The notes: generated by a model not told the origin, from the sequence alone. Shown: positions 32,542-44,744, numbered from the stretch's first letter. The stretch: 64,000 nucleotides of DNA from Nilaparvata lugens (GCF_014356525.2 NC_052518.1:35415705-35479704), one strand, 5' to 3'. A program made the numbers and translations.

Positions 32542-33999
32542 ATACTTTTGTTTTTGTGGTCTGATACTAGAGTCTGCTATCACATTGCCTTACAGACATC
32601 TAGGAACTCTCCACCCAGTCACAATAGTCAACATATTTTTTCCTTCACCAGTTGTTTTTGTGGGAGTGATAGCTCACAATTATAACAAATTAGAGTCATA
32701 CTTGGAATCTACAAAATTCCATAGTAGTATATTTTATGAAATATACTTCCTTATGAAAGTTCAGTACTGACATGTAGGATAGGCTCTAATTAATCTTTCT
32801 CTTCCTTGTATTATTTAGGAAATTTATTTACCCAATTTTCTTTTTCTCATGTTTGTATTTTTTCTAGGGAACTTATTTACCCATTATCCATCTTGATCAT
32901 CTTTGTATTGTAATATTGAAATGTTTGTACTTATTATACAGTTTTCAAATTCTGAATTTATTTAAAAAATAAATGGTTCAATTGAGAACATGCTGAAATT
33001 TAATCTTATGTATAAATTCTTTTGTTATAATAATAAAACTTCAAAATTTGAAAGTATTAATGAATTGTGTCACCATATATATGAGATGTATTAATGAAAG
33101 TTAACTTGAATAATAATGTTTTCATTAAATAAAAACGTCTTGTCATATTATTAATTGAAATGAGTTAAAGGTTAAAATTTCACTAAAGTTTTTGTAATTG
33201 ATGTCTTTTTCTAAATTAAAAAAAAAAAAACTGTCTATTCTATAAATTTTGATATGATTGATTATCACTTGAAATGGATGCTGGAGTGTATGTAGAATTT
33301 TTAGTGGGGTTTGTTGATTAGAATTTTGCTGGTATGTGATTGTTTTTTGAGATGGAAACCCATTATTGCCTAAAGAAGGAATAACAGAGGTTATGACTTA
33401 GAGAGGCAGTAATGAGATAATATTTTTTTGTGTTGATTAATAATGTTGATTGCCATAGATGCTGATGATTACTTATGAATATTGATTGCCTTTGAAGCAA
33501 AATATTATTGATGTTTTGAATGATTTCTTGTTTAATGATTGATAGTAAAGTTTTGTCATGAAATGTAGTTTGTGTTTAGAACATTGAAAAGTCGAAATAA
33601 ACTATAGTATCCAACAAACGATGATTAATAATATTGAATAATTCGCTTTTTATAAAATATTTGAACAATGAATAAATGAAAATGAAATTATTTTTTCTAT
33701 TGAAATTTTGTAATTGATGTCTCCAAATTTCACAATATATGTATTGCTGACTGTATAATAAGATGTTAACAAATTTCATTTTATATTGATTATATACTTG
33801 GAAATAATTTTCATGTGTATTAGATTGTATTGATAGCCTAATCAAAATTTTCCTTTTAGTTTATATGCATTTTAAGATAACAGGTACAGCATGGACAATA
33901 ACATTGAAATAATTATCATGTGAATCTCGAAATCGGCAACAAGTGAACGCCATGAAGAGTGTTAAGAACATTTGGGTGATTTTCGAACTAGTGTGACTC

Positions 34000-34265
34000 A
34001 TCAATTGAATATCTACACCAATATCTATGCTGATGCCTACACCAATACCAACGCCAATATCTACGCCAATATCTACACCAATAACTACGCCAATATCTAC
34101 ACTGATGCCTATGCCAATATCAATGCCAATATCTGCTCTGATGTCAATGTCAACGCCAATATCTACGCCAATAACTACGCCGATGCCTGTGCTGATGCCA
34201 ATGCCAATATCTATGCCAATGCCAATGCCGACACCAAAGCATACGCCAATGACAATGCCATCACT
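34000..34265 (-). repeat. Minisatellite, right-arm copy
   Basis: Inverted counterpart of 6,108-6,385. The open frames across it (Tyr-Ala-Asn and Pro-Thr-Ile-rich) are repeat translations. Confidence 0.8.
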
Positions 34266-35306
34266 TATTGCTGACCATGTATCTCAAACTTCAACAGTAC
34301 CACATTACCTGGAGGTAATTGCCATCCATATTCACGTTTGCAACTTTGAATTGAGAATAACAGTCACAGTATCATGAAAGAATTGATTCAAAAAAAACAT
34401 CCTCTCCTAAATTATTCCTGTATGCAGAACTCTAAACCTTGAAAGCTGAAAATATCAAAAAACCAAACTTTACCTAAATTAATCCTCACCTAAATCAATC
34501 CTGTATGCAGCGTCTATCTCTTTTCCGAAAAACAAATTGCATTGTCATTTCAAGCCTGAAATGTACATTGTATAATTACAAATATGATACAAAATTTACG
34601 TGACTCTGTATCGAGTTTGGTATGCAGCCGTCTACTACAAGCATGAGGCAATGCTAACTGAGATGTCACCTGTATCAAGTTTGATATGCATCAGTCGACT
34701 AGAAGTATCAGCCCAACACTACGAGTATTCGGATCAGCCCAACACTAACGTCATCACACTGGAGTCACACTTAACTGAAAATCATACTGAGTGCCTTAAC
34801 AGACTGTTTTCCAAAATTTGCATCGATAAAATCAACCGTGTCAATAGTGAAAGAAATGAACATTTTTTGATTTATTGAAATTTTATGTGAAAATTAAATG
34901 TAACAATTCATCAATTCATTAAAAAAAAATTTTTTATTCAACATACTATTTTTTTTTTTTGCAATAAAAATTGAATTTTTCTATCTATTAAATTTATGTG
35001 CAATTTCAAAAAACTATTCTTTATATATTAAACTTTCTGTTGAGATATTTTCCTTTACATTATAAAGCTGAATCAAAAGTAATTTTGATACTCTATACTT
35101 TGAAATATTGTTTGGAAACATATAACAAATGCCATTGATGAATTTTTATAACAATTTTCAATATTATAGGACAACATGTAATGTTTTTTATAGAAAAAAT
35201 TGTTACTGTTCTCGAATTTACAATTCAACAATTTCCATTTGGGTCAATGTAATTTTTTTTTTAAATTTTCAAACAGTAAAATTTTTTATGTCAAGAGGGG
35301 GGTATT

Positions 35307-36105
35307 TGTAATATTACATTTTTTCTCGATTGGAATCGAATCTTCAATGCGAGATCTATAAAACTTTATAGTAAATATCAGAGTAATCGATATACGGACA
35401 ACTTTTTGACTGAGAATTTATCATAAATGATTGTGTTGCATGTTCCATGGTGTCACCGAGGCTGAGTTGACAGAATTAACAGATGAATGGATTATTTAAA
35501 TAGAGATGATATATAAATTTAAAATAACAGTTTCAAAATAAAGTTTTATTGAGAACAAATGTAAAATGTGAATTCTAAACTTGTAATTTATAATTTTTTG
35601 GTGACGTGTCCATGAAGTCGTCACTGGTTTGAGGTGTCTTTTGCTCTTTGCTAGGAGGCTTCCTTCTTCTCTAAAAATGATGGCTGGCTGTGTGTTCTAA
35701 TTTTGTGCTCTCTGAATATTTTTCTGTTCAAGTGAATTTTTAATGTTTTAAATTGAGTTTTGAACAGTTTATAGTGTTCTATTATTGTCTATAATTATTT
35801 CTTGTGTTTACAAGCCTATAGCCATTGTTTTTTCAACTACATAAGTGGATAAGTATTTAGCTCGTAATGATTTTAGATGCTTAAGTGTGTAAAGTATTAT
35901 TCTTTGTGGATTTGTGTAGTATATTGCCAAAATTCTTCTGAAGATTATAAGTTGGTTTGCTCTGAAAACTGGATTTCTCATTCATAGGCGATAGATCCAT
36001 TCATAGTTTATCAAGAATCTATTACGTTGGAGCCGATAACTCTCCTTAGGTTAATAGGTAAAAAATAGCTATCCAACCGATTTAGGAGAAATTGGTAGCA
36101 CGACA
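35307..36105 (+). repeat. 3' LTR (right-arm copy)
   Basis: 799 bp, TGTAATATTACA...GCACGACA, preceded directly by the AAGAGGGGGGTATT polypurine tract and followed by AAGT (the complement of the ACTT duplication) and the acidic ORF remnant. Confidence 0.85.
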
Positions 36106-36507
36106 AAGTAATTATGATAATATGGAACCAGAATTTGAAGAACTATTGGAAATCGGAAATGAGTTTCAAATTGAGAATCGTTTTGAAAATACTATTTTCT
36201 CTGATGATTTTGATTCTTGTAATTATTTTTTTTTCAAATGAAGTGGACTTATATTATTATGTACTGATGGCACGACTGCACAAGACACAATGTCCCACTC
36301 CTTGCAGAACAACTCCTTTTATACCCCAGTTCAGGATCCGGAGGGAATTTTTTTTTTCCTTTTTTCCCTTTTTTCCCATTTATTCCCAATTTTATGTGTT
36401 TTTAATTTTTTTTTTAATTTTTTTTTTTTTTATATTTTTATCTTATTTTTTTTCTTTTAATTTTTTTTTTAATTTTTTTTTTAATTTTTTTTTTTGGGGG
36501 GGGGGGG

Positions 36508-36892
36508 ATGACCTTGAGGTTGGAGTGGTTTACCTGGATGACCTTGAGGTTAGGGTGGTTGTCCTGGATGACCTTGAGGTTAGGGTGGTTGACCTGGATG
36601 ACCTTGAGGTTAGGGTGGTTGACCTGGATGACCTTGAGGTTGGGGGTGGTTGACCTGGATGACCTTGAGGTTAGGGTGGTTGACCTGGATGACCTTGAGG
36701 TTAGGGTGGTTGACCTGGATGACCTTGAGGTTAGGGTGGTTGACCTGGATGACCTTGAGGTTGGGGGTGGTTGACCTGGATGACCTTGAGGTTAGGGTGG
36801 TTGACCTGGATGACCTTGAGGTTGGGGGTGGTTGACCTGGATGACCCTGAGGTAAAGGCTGGTTCTGGCACACTTGTGTGCCAGGACCGGCC
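36508..36892. repeat. 30-bp minisatellite ending in a hairpin
   Basis: About 11-12 tandem units of 'gatgaccttgaggttagggt' plus 'ggttgacctg', with 30-31-bp periodicity that keeps several frames open (Asp-Leu-Glu-Val repeats). It ends in a near-perfect hairpin: GGTTCTGGCACAC, TT, GTGTGCCAGGACC (36,862-36,889). A poly-T/poly-G tract (36,340-36,507) precedes it. Translations are artefacts. Confidence 0.85.
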
Positions 36893-37549
36893 TTTTTATA
36901 CTACTGTTAATAATTATTATTTACTTATTTGCATTTGAATAAATGCAACTTCCAATTTATTTCCATCTCTATTCTATGAAATAGTCTCCATTCATTAAAA
37001 TTATCATATTCTGAGTATGTAGTTCCCCAATGAATACCAGATAGAATATTATACATGTTGTAATCTTGTAATACTTCAAATTTCTTAAGAAGAAACAAAA
37101 CATGACATTATTTCCATGAAACGTATACTGAGAAATAAAACAAAAGAAAATCTAATAAGAGCAATGGATAGATCAGAAATAATTCAAAGCAGATAATTTT
37201 ATTCATTTTCCAACACAGCAAGGATGATAAAATGTTGGAAATTTTTCCACAGGCTCCTTATATATTATATATAAGTAGAATATTAATAGTTTCATTTCCC
37301 ATATTACAATTCTTTATAAAGAAATAATTCTTGTTTGAAATTGACTTTGAAATTTAATCTGAATCATCAATTTCTCACAATATTTAGATAGAAATGCAAC
37401 TGGCTATAATGAGATACCATAGTCAGTATCAGAAGTCAGTATCTGGAAGGTCAGTATCTGTTGGAAAAAACGGGTTTGTGATCCTTGTATGTTATAAGAC
37501 AAAGCAGATAACTTCATTCATTTTCTAATGCAGCACCGATGATAAATTA
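36893..37549. other. Intergenic, with two near-identical short stretches
   Basis: Mostly AT-rich and non-coding. 'aaagcagataa.ttcattcattttc' occurs near 37,186 and 37,502, a partial duplication. No gene supported. Confidence 0.4.
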
Positions 37550-40500
37550 TTGAAGGCAGATCACTTTGATCTCCTCCTCCTCTGTGAGAGTAAGGATGAT
37601 GATGAAAACAGCACCCTTGAGGATGATAATGAACATAAATCAAATAGCCACTACTGCTATATTAAAAATTTTGAAAGACTTGTGGGATCCCAACTCACAA
37701 AACATCAGCATAAAATTATCATCTGCAGATGATGTTTCACCCATTACACCCAGAACAGAGATGGAGAACGCAGGATGGCTGAGCATGAGGAGTATTGTGC
37801 TAGCAATAATACAGCAAGAATCATCATGCCACAGGTTGGAAAAGATGGTAAACCTCCAACCTTGAAGTTTGAGAAACATGTGCAAAAGTATAGAGTACCT
37901 GTTGTAGCATACGCCGATTTTGAGTGCATCCTGGAGAAACCTGATGAAGACAATGAACAATGGATTGGTGAAGCTACCAAAGTTATCCAGTGCCATCGGG
38001 CAATGAGTTACTGCTTATACTTTGTGCAGGACCCATATTTGGAAGATTCCTGGCTGACAATCACTACCCTAATCCCTCATGAGCCGATTGTCTACAGGGG
38101 TCCTGATGCCGCCAAACATTTCATGAAGACCCTCATCATGTATGCAAAAGATTTAGATGAGGCAATTGACTGCAGGAATATCAAGTTGCTCCCACTAACC
38201 AAAAGAGAGAAAGAACGACATAATGCAGCTGATTTCTGTGAGGCTTGCAATGAACGGTTCAATAAAGATAAGGTGTATGACCATTGTCATATAACTGGTA
38301 TCTACCGGAATGCATTATGCAGTAAATGCAACCTGCAGCAAGAGCGACAATCATTCATACCAGTGTTTCTCCACAACTCTTCAAACTACGATACACACCT
38401 CATTATTCCAGAGCTGGGTAGAGATAAGGATCGGCTGTCTGTCATCCCAAATTCATCGGAAAAGTTTATATCATTCACCAAACAAATATCTCCAAAAATG
38501 CACCTTTGATTCATCGATACATTCTGGTTTACGCCTGATAGTTTAGACAATCTGGTCACCAACCTAGTCAAATCAGCATCGAATCCAGAAGACTTGTCCA
38601 AAGTGCTGCCACATACTGCCAAGGTGTTTGGAAACAAATTGAGCCTTGTCTCAAGGGAAGGAGTGTTTCCATACGACTACTGCGATTCATGGCAGAGACT
38701 CGAAGAAACATTGCTACCACCCAAAGAGGCATTTTTCAGCAAGCTGGTTGATAGGAGTGTTAGCAGTGATGATTATGAACATGCTCAAACTGTGTGGAAC
38801 CAATTCAGTTGTAGAACTCTGGGAGAATACAGTGACCTATACTTGAAAACAGATGTTTTCCTGTTTGCTGATGTCTTTGAGAGCTTCCGCGATGTATGCA
38901 TGAAGACTTATGATTTGGATTGTGCTCACTACTTTACATCTCCAGGCTTTTCCTTTGATGTCATGCTGAAATATACTAAAGTCAAGCTTGAGCTCCTTAC
39001 TGACTATGTCATGTACATGTTTATCGAGCAAGGTATCAGAGGAGGAATAACAAATTGTATACACCGTCATGCTGTAGCCAACAATGCCTACACAGGAGCG
39101 CCTATTGACCCCGAGAAGCCTACATCATATCTCTTGTACACAGATGCGAACAACCTGTATGGCTGGGCAATGTGCCAACCACTTCCATGCCGGAAATTCC
39201 AGTGGATGGAGAAAGATGAGTTGGAGGGGGTGAGCAGAGGTATTGAGGGTGTTGGAGATGTTCAAAAGATTGGCTACATCTTGGAGGTGGACATTGAGTA
39301 CCCTTCCGAATTGCATGATGAGCACAATGACTTCCCATTCCTGGCAGAGAACAAAAAAACTCTCAAATCTAATCATGTACGACTCATGACAGCTCTAAGC
39401 AACCGTGAACGATATGTATGTCATTACCGCACCCTCAAGCAAGCAGTACAGCATGGATTGAAAATCACTAAAGTTCATCGAGGTGTGCGGTTTGAGCAGG
39501 AGGACTTCCTAGCACCCTACATCATGCTAAACACCAGACTTCAACAGCAGTCGAAGAATAAGTTTGAAAAGAACTTTTTCAAACTTATGAACAATGCTGT
39601 GTTTGGTAAGACAATGGAAAATGTGTGAAAAAGGATGAGTATGGAGCTAGTGAATGATGAGATTCGATTGAATAAACTGATTGCTAGACCAGTGTACAAG
39701 GACCGCATCATCTTTGGCGAGAATATCTGTGCTGTTACGATGCATAAAGAGAAAGTGGAGCTCAATAAGCCCATCTATATAGGGTTATCAGTGCTCGACA
39801 TCAGCAAAACCCTCATGTATGAATTCCATTATAACATCATGAAGCCCATCTACAAGGACCATCTTCAACTCTTATATCAAGATACTGATAGCTTATTCTA
39901 CCTTGTCAAGACAGAGGACATGTACAACAACATCATCAACAACCAGCAGCTTAGAGATACCTTTGACACCTCAGAGTACCCTGCAGACCACCCATGCTAC
40001 TCAGATGCAAACAAAATGGTGCTTGGCAAGTTTAAAGACGAATATGCTGGCTGAGCGCCACTTGAGTATGTAGGCCTGGGATCAAAGCTATATGCCTGTA
40101 GGTGTTACAATAGTGATCCAAATCAGCTGACAAGTGGATTGATAAAGAAACCTAAAGGAGTGAGGAGACCAATACTTGGGTGAGAACTCTCAAAAATGCA
40201 TCCAGATGCTGAACGTTACATAGGCTTCCAAGACTATCTAGATTGTCTATATGGTGATGAGGATATCTATAGAGAACAAGTGATGTTTGGCACTAGGAAA
40301 CATCAGATCATGACCCAAGTCATGAGAAAGAAGGCACTGAGCAAAGCTGATGAGAAGAGGTATATTCTAGATGATGGAATTACAACTCTTGCACATGGAC
40401 ATTACAAGATCCCCACTCTAGCACACATTGATGAGGAGGATGAGGAGGAGGAGGAGGAGGAGGAGGAGGATGAGGAGAAAGAGATGATTGACTGTCAAGA

Positions 40501-40705
40501 AATTCCCAAGGTTCAGGCAGCTAGCAGTACTACAACAGCTAAACGGTTACATTCCTCATCACATGATGAGCTCATTGATAAAGTCAATGAGTCAGGAAGC
40601 AGTACTATCCCTGCTAAACGGTCACGTCCCTTATCAAATGATGACTATAAAATAGATGGTGATGCATCCCAGTACAGCATTCTGAGAAAATTGCTTGAAA
40701 AGTGA
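37550..40705 (+). pseudogene. polB: Protein-primed DNA polymerase B of a third Polinton
   Basis: One reading frame across ~3.1 kb, truncated at the N-terminus. Visible in order: an H-Y-C-Y-I entry segment with Cys pairs; exonuclease motif Y-A-D-F-E-C-I-L (~37,910); an HNH-like D-H-C-H-I-T-G with paired Cys (~38,278-38,330); N-Y-D-T-H (Exo II, ~38,385); palm motif A T-D-A-N-N-L-Y-G-W (~39,140); motif B around N-N-A-V-F-G-K (~39,590); motif C D-T-D-S-L (~39,881); and a conserved D-G-I-T-T-L-A-H-G-H tail followed by an acidic low-complexity C-terminus. Five internal stops interrupt it (37,730; 38,507; 39,626; 40,052; 40,181), all TGA, with no frameshift. In Polintons this enzyme replicates the linear genome by protein priming. 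This copy is dead unless TGA is read through. Confidence 0.9.
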
Positions 40706-40918
40706 TGTCATACCTCATGCCAGGAAGTGTCAACAGATCCACTGCGCACATGTCTTCGCCCTACATTCACATCGCAAGACTTTTTGGGAGCGGTCATCAA
40801 CAGTTGAGGTCTGTGCACCGTGCTGTAAAGAACTAGCATCAGCTACAACTAGAACTCCAGCTACTACTCCAGCTAGTACTCCTGCTGTTACCACTACCAC
40901 TGCCAACATCAGCCTGTA

Positions 40919-41212
40919 GTGGAGCAAGCAGATATGTGTGAGTGCAGAGACTGTCTACTAGTAACCAGCAACCAATGGATTGTACAACCATTCCTGAAGT
41001 TTGGAGATAAGGACCTACCAGAACCGTTTGGAACAGCTCAAAACTTTCTAGAGACACTAAAATCCATCTTTCATGATGCCGAAGTGTCAAGCTATACCGA
41101 CCTATGCGAGGGAGCAGCCATCTTGAAATTCTCATTCAGCAGAGGATTCTGCGAAATAAGTGATAGATTGGGTGAATTATATCACTGGATAGTTCTCGAT
41201 ATATTGGACTGA
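40919..41212 (+). CDS. Hypothetical 97-aa ORF downstream of PolB
   Basis: 97 codons starting just after an overlapping Cys-rich frame (40,695-40,918; C-x-x-C and H-x-x-C pairs). Begins with C-E-C-R-D-C and continues acidic and aromatic to W-I-V-L-D-I-L-D. An AATAAA at 41,283 follows the stop, consistent with the end of a transcript. The two overlapping frames may be one Cys-rich gene with a frameshift. No family recognised. Confidence 0.35.
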   Translation: MEQADMCECRDCLLVTSNQWIVQPFLKFGDKDLPEPFGTAQNFLETLKSIFHDAEVSSYTDLCEGAAILKFSFSRGFCEISDRLGELYHWIVLDILD

Positions 41213-41479
41213 ATCTATTGAATTGTAATGTAAATAATCTTATTATTCATATGAATGCTCAGTTTATATATTATGCTATGTATCAATAAAAGAGAGAGTG
41301 TGTTATTTCAAGAGAAATATGTTGTACATCTTATTCCATACACCCTTCAACTTCTAGAGTAAGCACTCTTAGACATTTAAGGTATAGTAAATACAATAGG
41401 AAGCATCCTTCTATGATAAACTTGTCTTTATCATACCATGTAGGAAGTTCATGATGGTTGAGCTCAACAGCCTGATGCC

Positions 41480-41515
41480 TATATAAATGCTAATTAGCAA
41501 GTTCATATATCCAGT
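41480..41515 (+). promoter_or_regulatory. Likely promoter of the integrase remnant
   Basis: TATATAAA at 41,480-41,487 with initiator-like TTCATAT about 25 bp downstream, followed by the ATG at 41,516. Confidence 0.45.
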
Positions 41516-41757
41516 ATGGATAAGACAGTATTAGCACAAGAGCTGCACAAGCAAGCTTGTTGGAACTTCCCAACAAGAAAGGTTACAGTCAAAGGTCTTT
41601 ATGACCTCTATCAAGCTGGCCTTGTTGAGATGATACCATATGCTCAACAGAACAAAGGCTATAGATACATAATTACTATTATCAATTGTCTTAGTAAGTT
41701 CGCCTTTGCTATACCAATTAAAAGCAAGTCAGCTGATGATGTGGTCAAAGCAATCAG
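41516..41757 (+). pseudogene. N-terminal stub of a Polinton integrase
   Basis: About 80 codons align in pattern with the two integrases in this window: N-F-P-T-R-K, a D-L...Q-A segment, N-K-G-Y-R-Y-I-I-T-I-I-N-C and S-K-F-A-F-A-I-P. The aspartate expected at the first catalytic position is replaced (A-G-L-V-E-M against A-D-L-I-E-M). The frame ends at a breakpoint near 41,757, after which sequence from the Rep-like gene follows in opposite sense. Diverged from A and B, so it belongs to an older, separate Polinton, presumably the same as the PolB upstream. Confidence 0.75.
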
Positions 41758-41940
41758 ATACAGAAAAAAACTCTTTCCTTATTCCTACTGGGGTTATGCT
41801 CTAGAACATCTAGCTTGATTCTAATTTCATAATTCAAATCTATGTTGGGGTTCTCAACTTCTTCCTCTATCCAATAGTTTGACACATACAATGCTTCCAG
41901 GTTTTCAAACTGTAAAATATATCAACTATTGTTCCCACGG
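41758..41940 (-). pseudogene. C-terminal fragment of the Rep-like family
   Basis: Reverse-strand match to the last ~60 codons of the family (A-L-Y-V-S-N-Y-W, N-I-D-L-N-Y, P-S-R-N-K-E-R-V), homologous to 52,997-53,170. More diverged than the copies in A and B. It shows that this gene family also touched the PolB-containing lineage. Confidence 0.75.
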
Positions 41941-43465
41941 TATACATAGTATAGGAGTTATAAAAAGGGTAGAATTTGTCATTATTGTAATCAAACAGGT
42001 ATATTGTAGGAACAATAGTTAAGAGTACAAGGCACATCCTGCACTATCAACTCCTATAGTAAATTTCTATTGGAAACATTTATGGATAGTCATATAGTGC
42101 TAACAAACTAAAGTATTAGTGAGTTATGATATTATATGATGTTATGAATTGAAATTTATAAATTTATCAGAATAAATGGTTTTGTTCCAATTCAGAACTG
42201 GGATGAATCTGAATTTCAGGTTCATGATTTGGGAATTTCTATCAGAATCGATGAATGAGAGAATACAAAAAAAAAAAAAATAATAATTTATTTAATTTAA
42301 TTTAATAATTTCAGAAGCCGTACAGAGAACAGTGAGTATATTGAGTTAATATTGGACTATTCAATTTCATTTCAGTATAAGGCCGACGATTTTCATTCAA
42401 GAATGGAGCTGATATGACAGACAATTCCACTTTAGTCAATATCTTTCAAGTTATATTACAACTTGAATTTCTACTTTTCTCATTCTATCACCCCGGTGTA
42501 CCGAAATATTCTTAGTATGTTACGTCACAGGGCAACGTACGCACGCGCATACACATGCAGTGATATTCTTAGTCACTATGACGTCACCAGAATATTCTTA
42601 GGAACTATGATGTCGCACAGAATGCTGAGTATCCATAACCAACAGTAAGATAACCTAAAAGGGAACGTTTATTGCTCGAAGATCCTCTTTTACCCAGAAT
42701 GGTAGTGCATAACGGAATGGTCCCTTGCAGCCATTTGAAAATATAATGACAACAGGGTCCATCTTGCTATTCGCTACCTATGAAGTATATTAATTTATGC
42801 AAATAAAAGCTCCAAATCAATTTCCCTGATAAAACCAAAGGCATTGCTCAATACATATCAAGTGATTATTATGTTTTAACAGTGTTATGAGAATTATGAC
42901 ATTATATTGAGAGTTATAACACAGTTGTAACTTAATTATCAATCTAATTGAAGAGAAGCTTCAAAATCAGATGAATTTGAAAAGCTAGACCTTCTTGCAC
43001 AGAAGCCGATTAAATTTTAACCGTGATTAACTTTACAAGAACCAATCAGAGAAGGCCTTTTATAAAAGAAGGCTTTTCTGATAGGTTCTCGTGAAATTAA
43101 TTACGTTTAATATGAAAAAATTAAATGAAATTTATAGATTCCTTTTCACAAAAGCATAGCAAATTACAGTTTAAAAATAGGAACTAAGTTGATCACTCTA
43201 ACCAGTACTCATGGTAAACTTACAGAAAAAATAAAATAATCATCATTACTAAAAAAATTACATGAATGGTTATAACTTGATTTTAAATTATACAAAATAA
43301 AATCCATTGATTTTTGAGTCCAGAGTTTATTGAAAATCTCTTGCACTCCGTGACGTCTGCAAACCAATGTGAACAAAAATATACAACCAATACAATTCAT
43401 CTGGAATATTCAAAAAATGTAGGCTATCATTATTATTTTTATATGAATGTTTTAAAAACCATTAC
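41941..43465. other. Unassigned AT-rich DNA before Polinton B
   Basis: No ORF with family features. A local inverted repeat (AACTATTGTTCC near 41,925 with GGAACAATAGTT near 42,004) and 'tatgacgtca'-type repeats near 42,530-42,620 are the only structure noticed. Confidence 0.4.
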
Positions 43466-43471
43466 TACTCA
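43466..43471. other. Polinton B target duplication, left (TACTCA)
   Basis: TACTCA immediately precedes AGTAGAAGG; the identical hexamer follows the element at 61,579-61,584. Confidence 0.95.
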
Positions 43472-44066
43472 AGTAGAAGGAAACTAGGAAATTGGACTGA
43501 CTTTTTTGCTCGAAATCCCCTCCCCCCTCTCCCCCCTCGTCCATCCCTCCTCCCCTTCCCCCCGCCCGCAGGGTGGGGGGGTGTTCTAAAAATAGATTTC
43601 CCCTTCCCCTTGTCCAGCGGTGGTGAGGGGGTTGAAAAGAGAGGGATATATCTCTCTCTCTCTTTCTAAAAAAAGATTTCCCCTTCCCCTTGTCCAGTGG
43701 AGGTGAGGGTTGAAAAGAGAGGAAGATATCTTTCTCTCTCTCTCTTTCTAAAAATAGATTTTCCCTTCCCCTTGTCCAGTGGTGGTGAGGGGGTTGAAAA
43801 GAGATATCTCTCTCTCTCTCTTTCTCTCTCCCCTTCCCCTTGCCCAGTTGAGGTGAGGGGGATGAAAAGAGATATCTCTCTCTCTCTCTCCCCTTGCCCA
43901 GGGAAAAAAAAATTTCCCTTTTTGGAGGAAAAATTCCCTCTCTATACTGACAGATTAAAGTGAATCCATATTTCTACATCTAATGCTATACTGACAGATT
44001 GAAGTGAATGCTGGATGAGGGAAAAAATCTCTTTGAGAAATTCCCTTGGTGACAGATTAAAGTGAA
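43472..44066 (+). repeat. Left TIR of Polinton B
   Basis: Starts AGTAGAAGG, then ttggactgacttttttgctc, a C-rich polypyrimidine stretch, several ~65-bp units with GATATATCTCTCTC, and 'gacagattaaagtgaatcc' repeats. It mirrors 61,082-61,578 with unit-number differences. The repeats continue to ~44,330. Confidence 0.9.
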
Positions 44067-44360
44067 TCGCTATACTGACAGATTGAAGTGAATCGCTATA
44101 CTGTCAAATTAAAGTGAATTGAGAAATTCTCTCACTGACAGATTGAAGTGAATCCATATTGCTATACTGACAGATTGAAGTGAGAAATTCTCTCCCAGTA
44201 TAGATGAGGGGGAAAAATTCCCTTGCTGACAGATTAAAGTGAATCCATATTACTCTATACTAGCGAATCCAGAGTGAGGTCAATGACTCTCTCTCTCCTC
44301 ATCTAATTGAATTGAGAAATTCTCTCTCTCGCATCTAATGCTATAAATCTCTACAATGAT

Positions 44361-44744
44361 CTAAGTTCTTTTACATTTTTTATCTGCAATATCGTACAAG
44401 CATTTCCAAAGTTCATCGGGATTTTTAACAACAGATAATGACAAATCATTTGTACAATCATAATGTAGATGTCCGCTGTCTAGAATATTGAGCAGTTCGA
44501 AAATCTCAGATAAAATCGAAAAGTGTACATTTTCTGTTTTTGTTAACGGTAAATCAACATCTTGACATCCTGTTGAAAATTTAATATTCTTCGCAATTGA
44601 ATCAAATTCATTAAATGAAATTGACATCAAGAGACGAGTTAATTTTTTGAATTTTGAAAAACCATAACACTGCATGTCGCAGATGTTTGACGTGTCTCGA
44701 ATGAGGGGGAAAGACGTCTCTCTTTCTAAATTGATGAGATGCAC
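44361..44744 (-). CDS. Unrecognised 127-aa Polinton protein
   Basis: 127 codons from ATG at 44,744, the gene closest to the left TIR. Mixed alpha/beta composition with four dispersed Cys, ending in a Lys-rich K-K-C-K-R-T. No membrane segment or signal peptide. It takes the place where PolB often begins in other Polintons, yet nothing in it resembles a polymerase. It reads in the same direction as the capsid block and could be expressed from the end of that block. No family recognised. Confidence 0.5.
   Translation of the reverse strand: MHLINLERETSFPLIRDTSNICDMQCYGFSKFKKLTRLLMSISFNEFDSIAKNIKFSTGCQDVDLPLTKTENVHFSILSEIFELLNILDSGHLHYDCTNDLSLSVVKNPDELWKCLYDIADKKCKRT

Larger units (their letters stand above)
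13234..36262 (-). repeat. Right arm of the palindrome (split by Polinton A)
   Basis: Reverse complement of 4,116-12,914. Subtracting Polinton A and one copy of its target duplication (14,249 bp) leaves ~8.78 kb, nearly the length of the left arm. Confidence 0.9.

Noticed and set aside
36508..36873. Asp-Leu-Glu-Val and Arg-Leu-Gly-Trp repeat ORFs on both strands
   Set aside because: A 30-bp minisatellite with a period divisible by three keeps frames open; no non-repeat portion supports coding.
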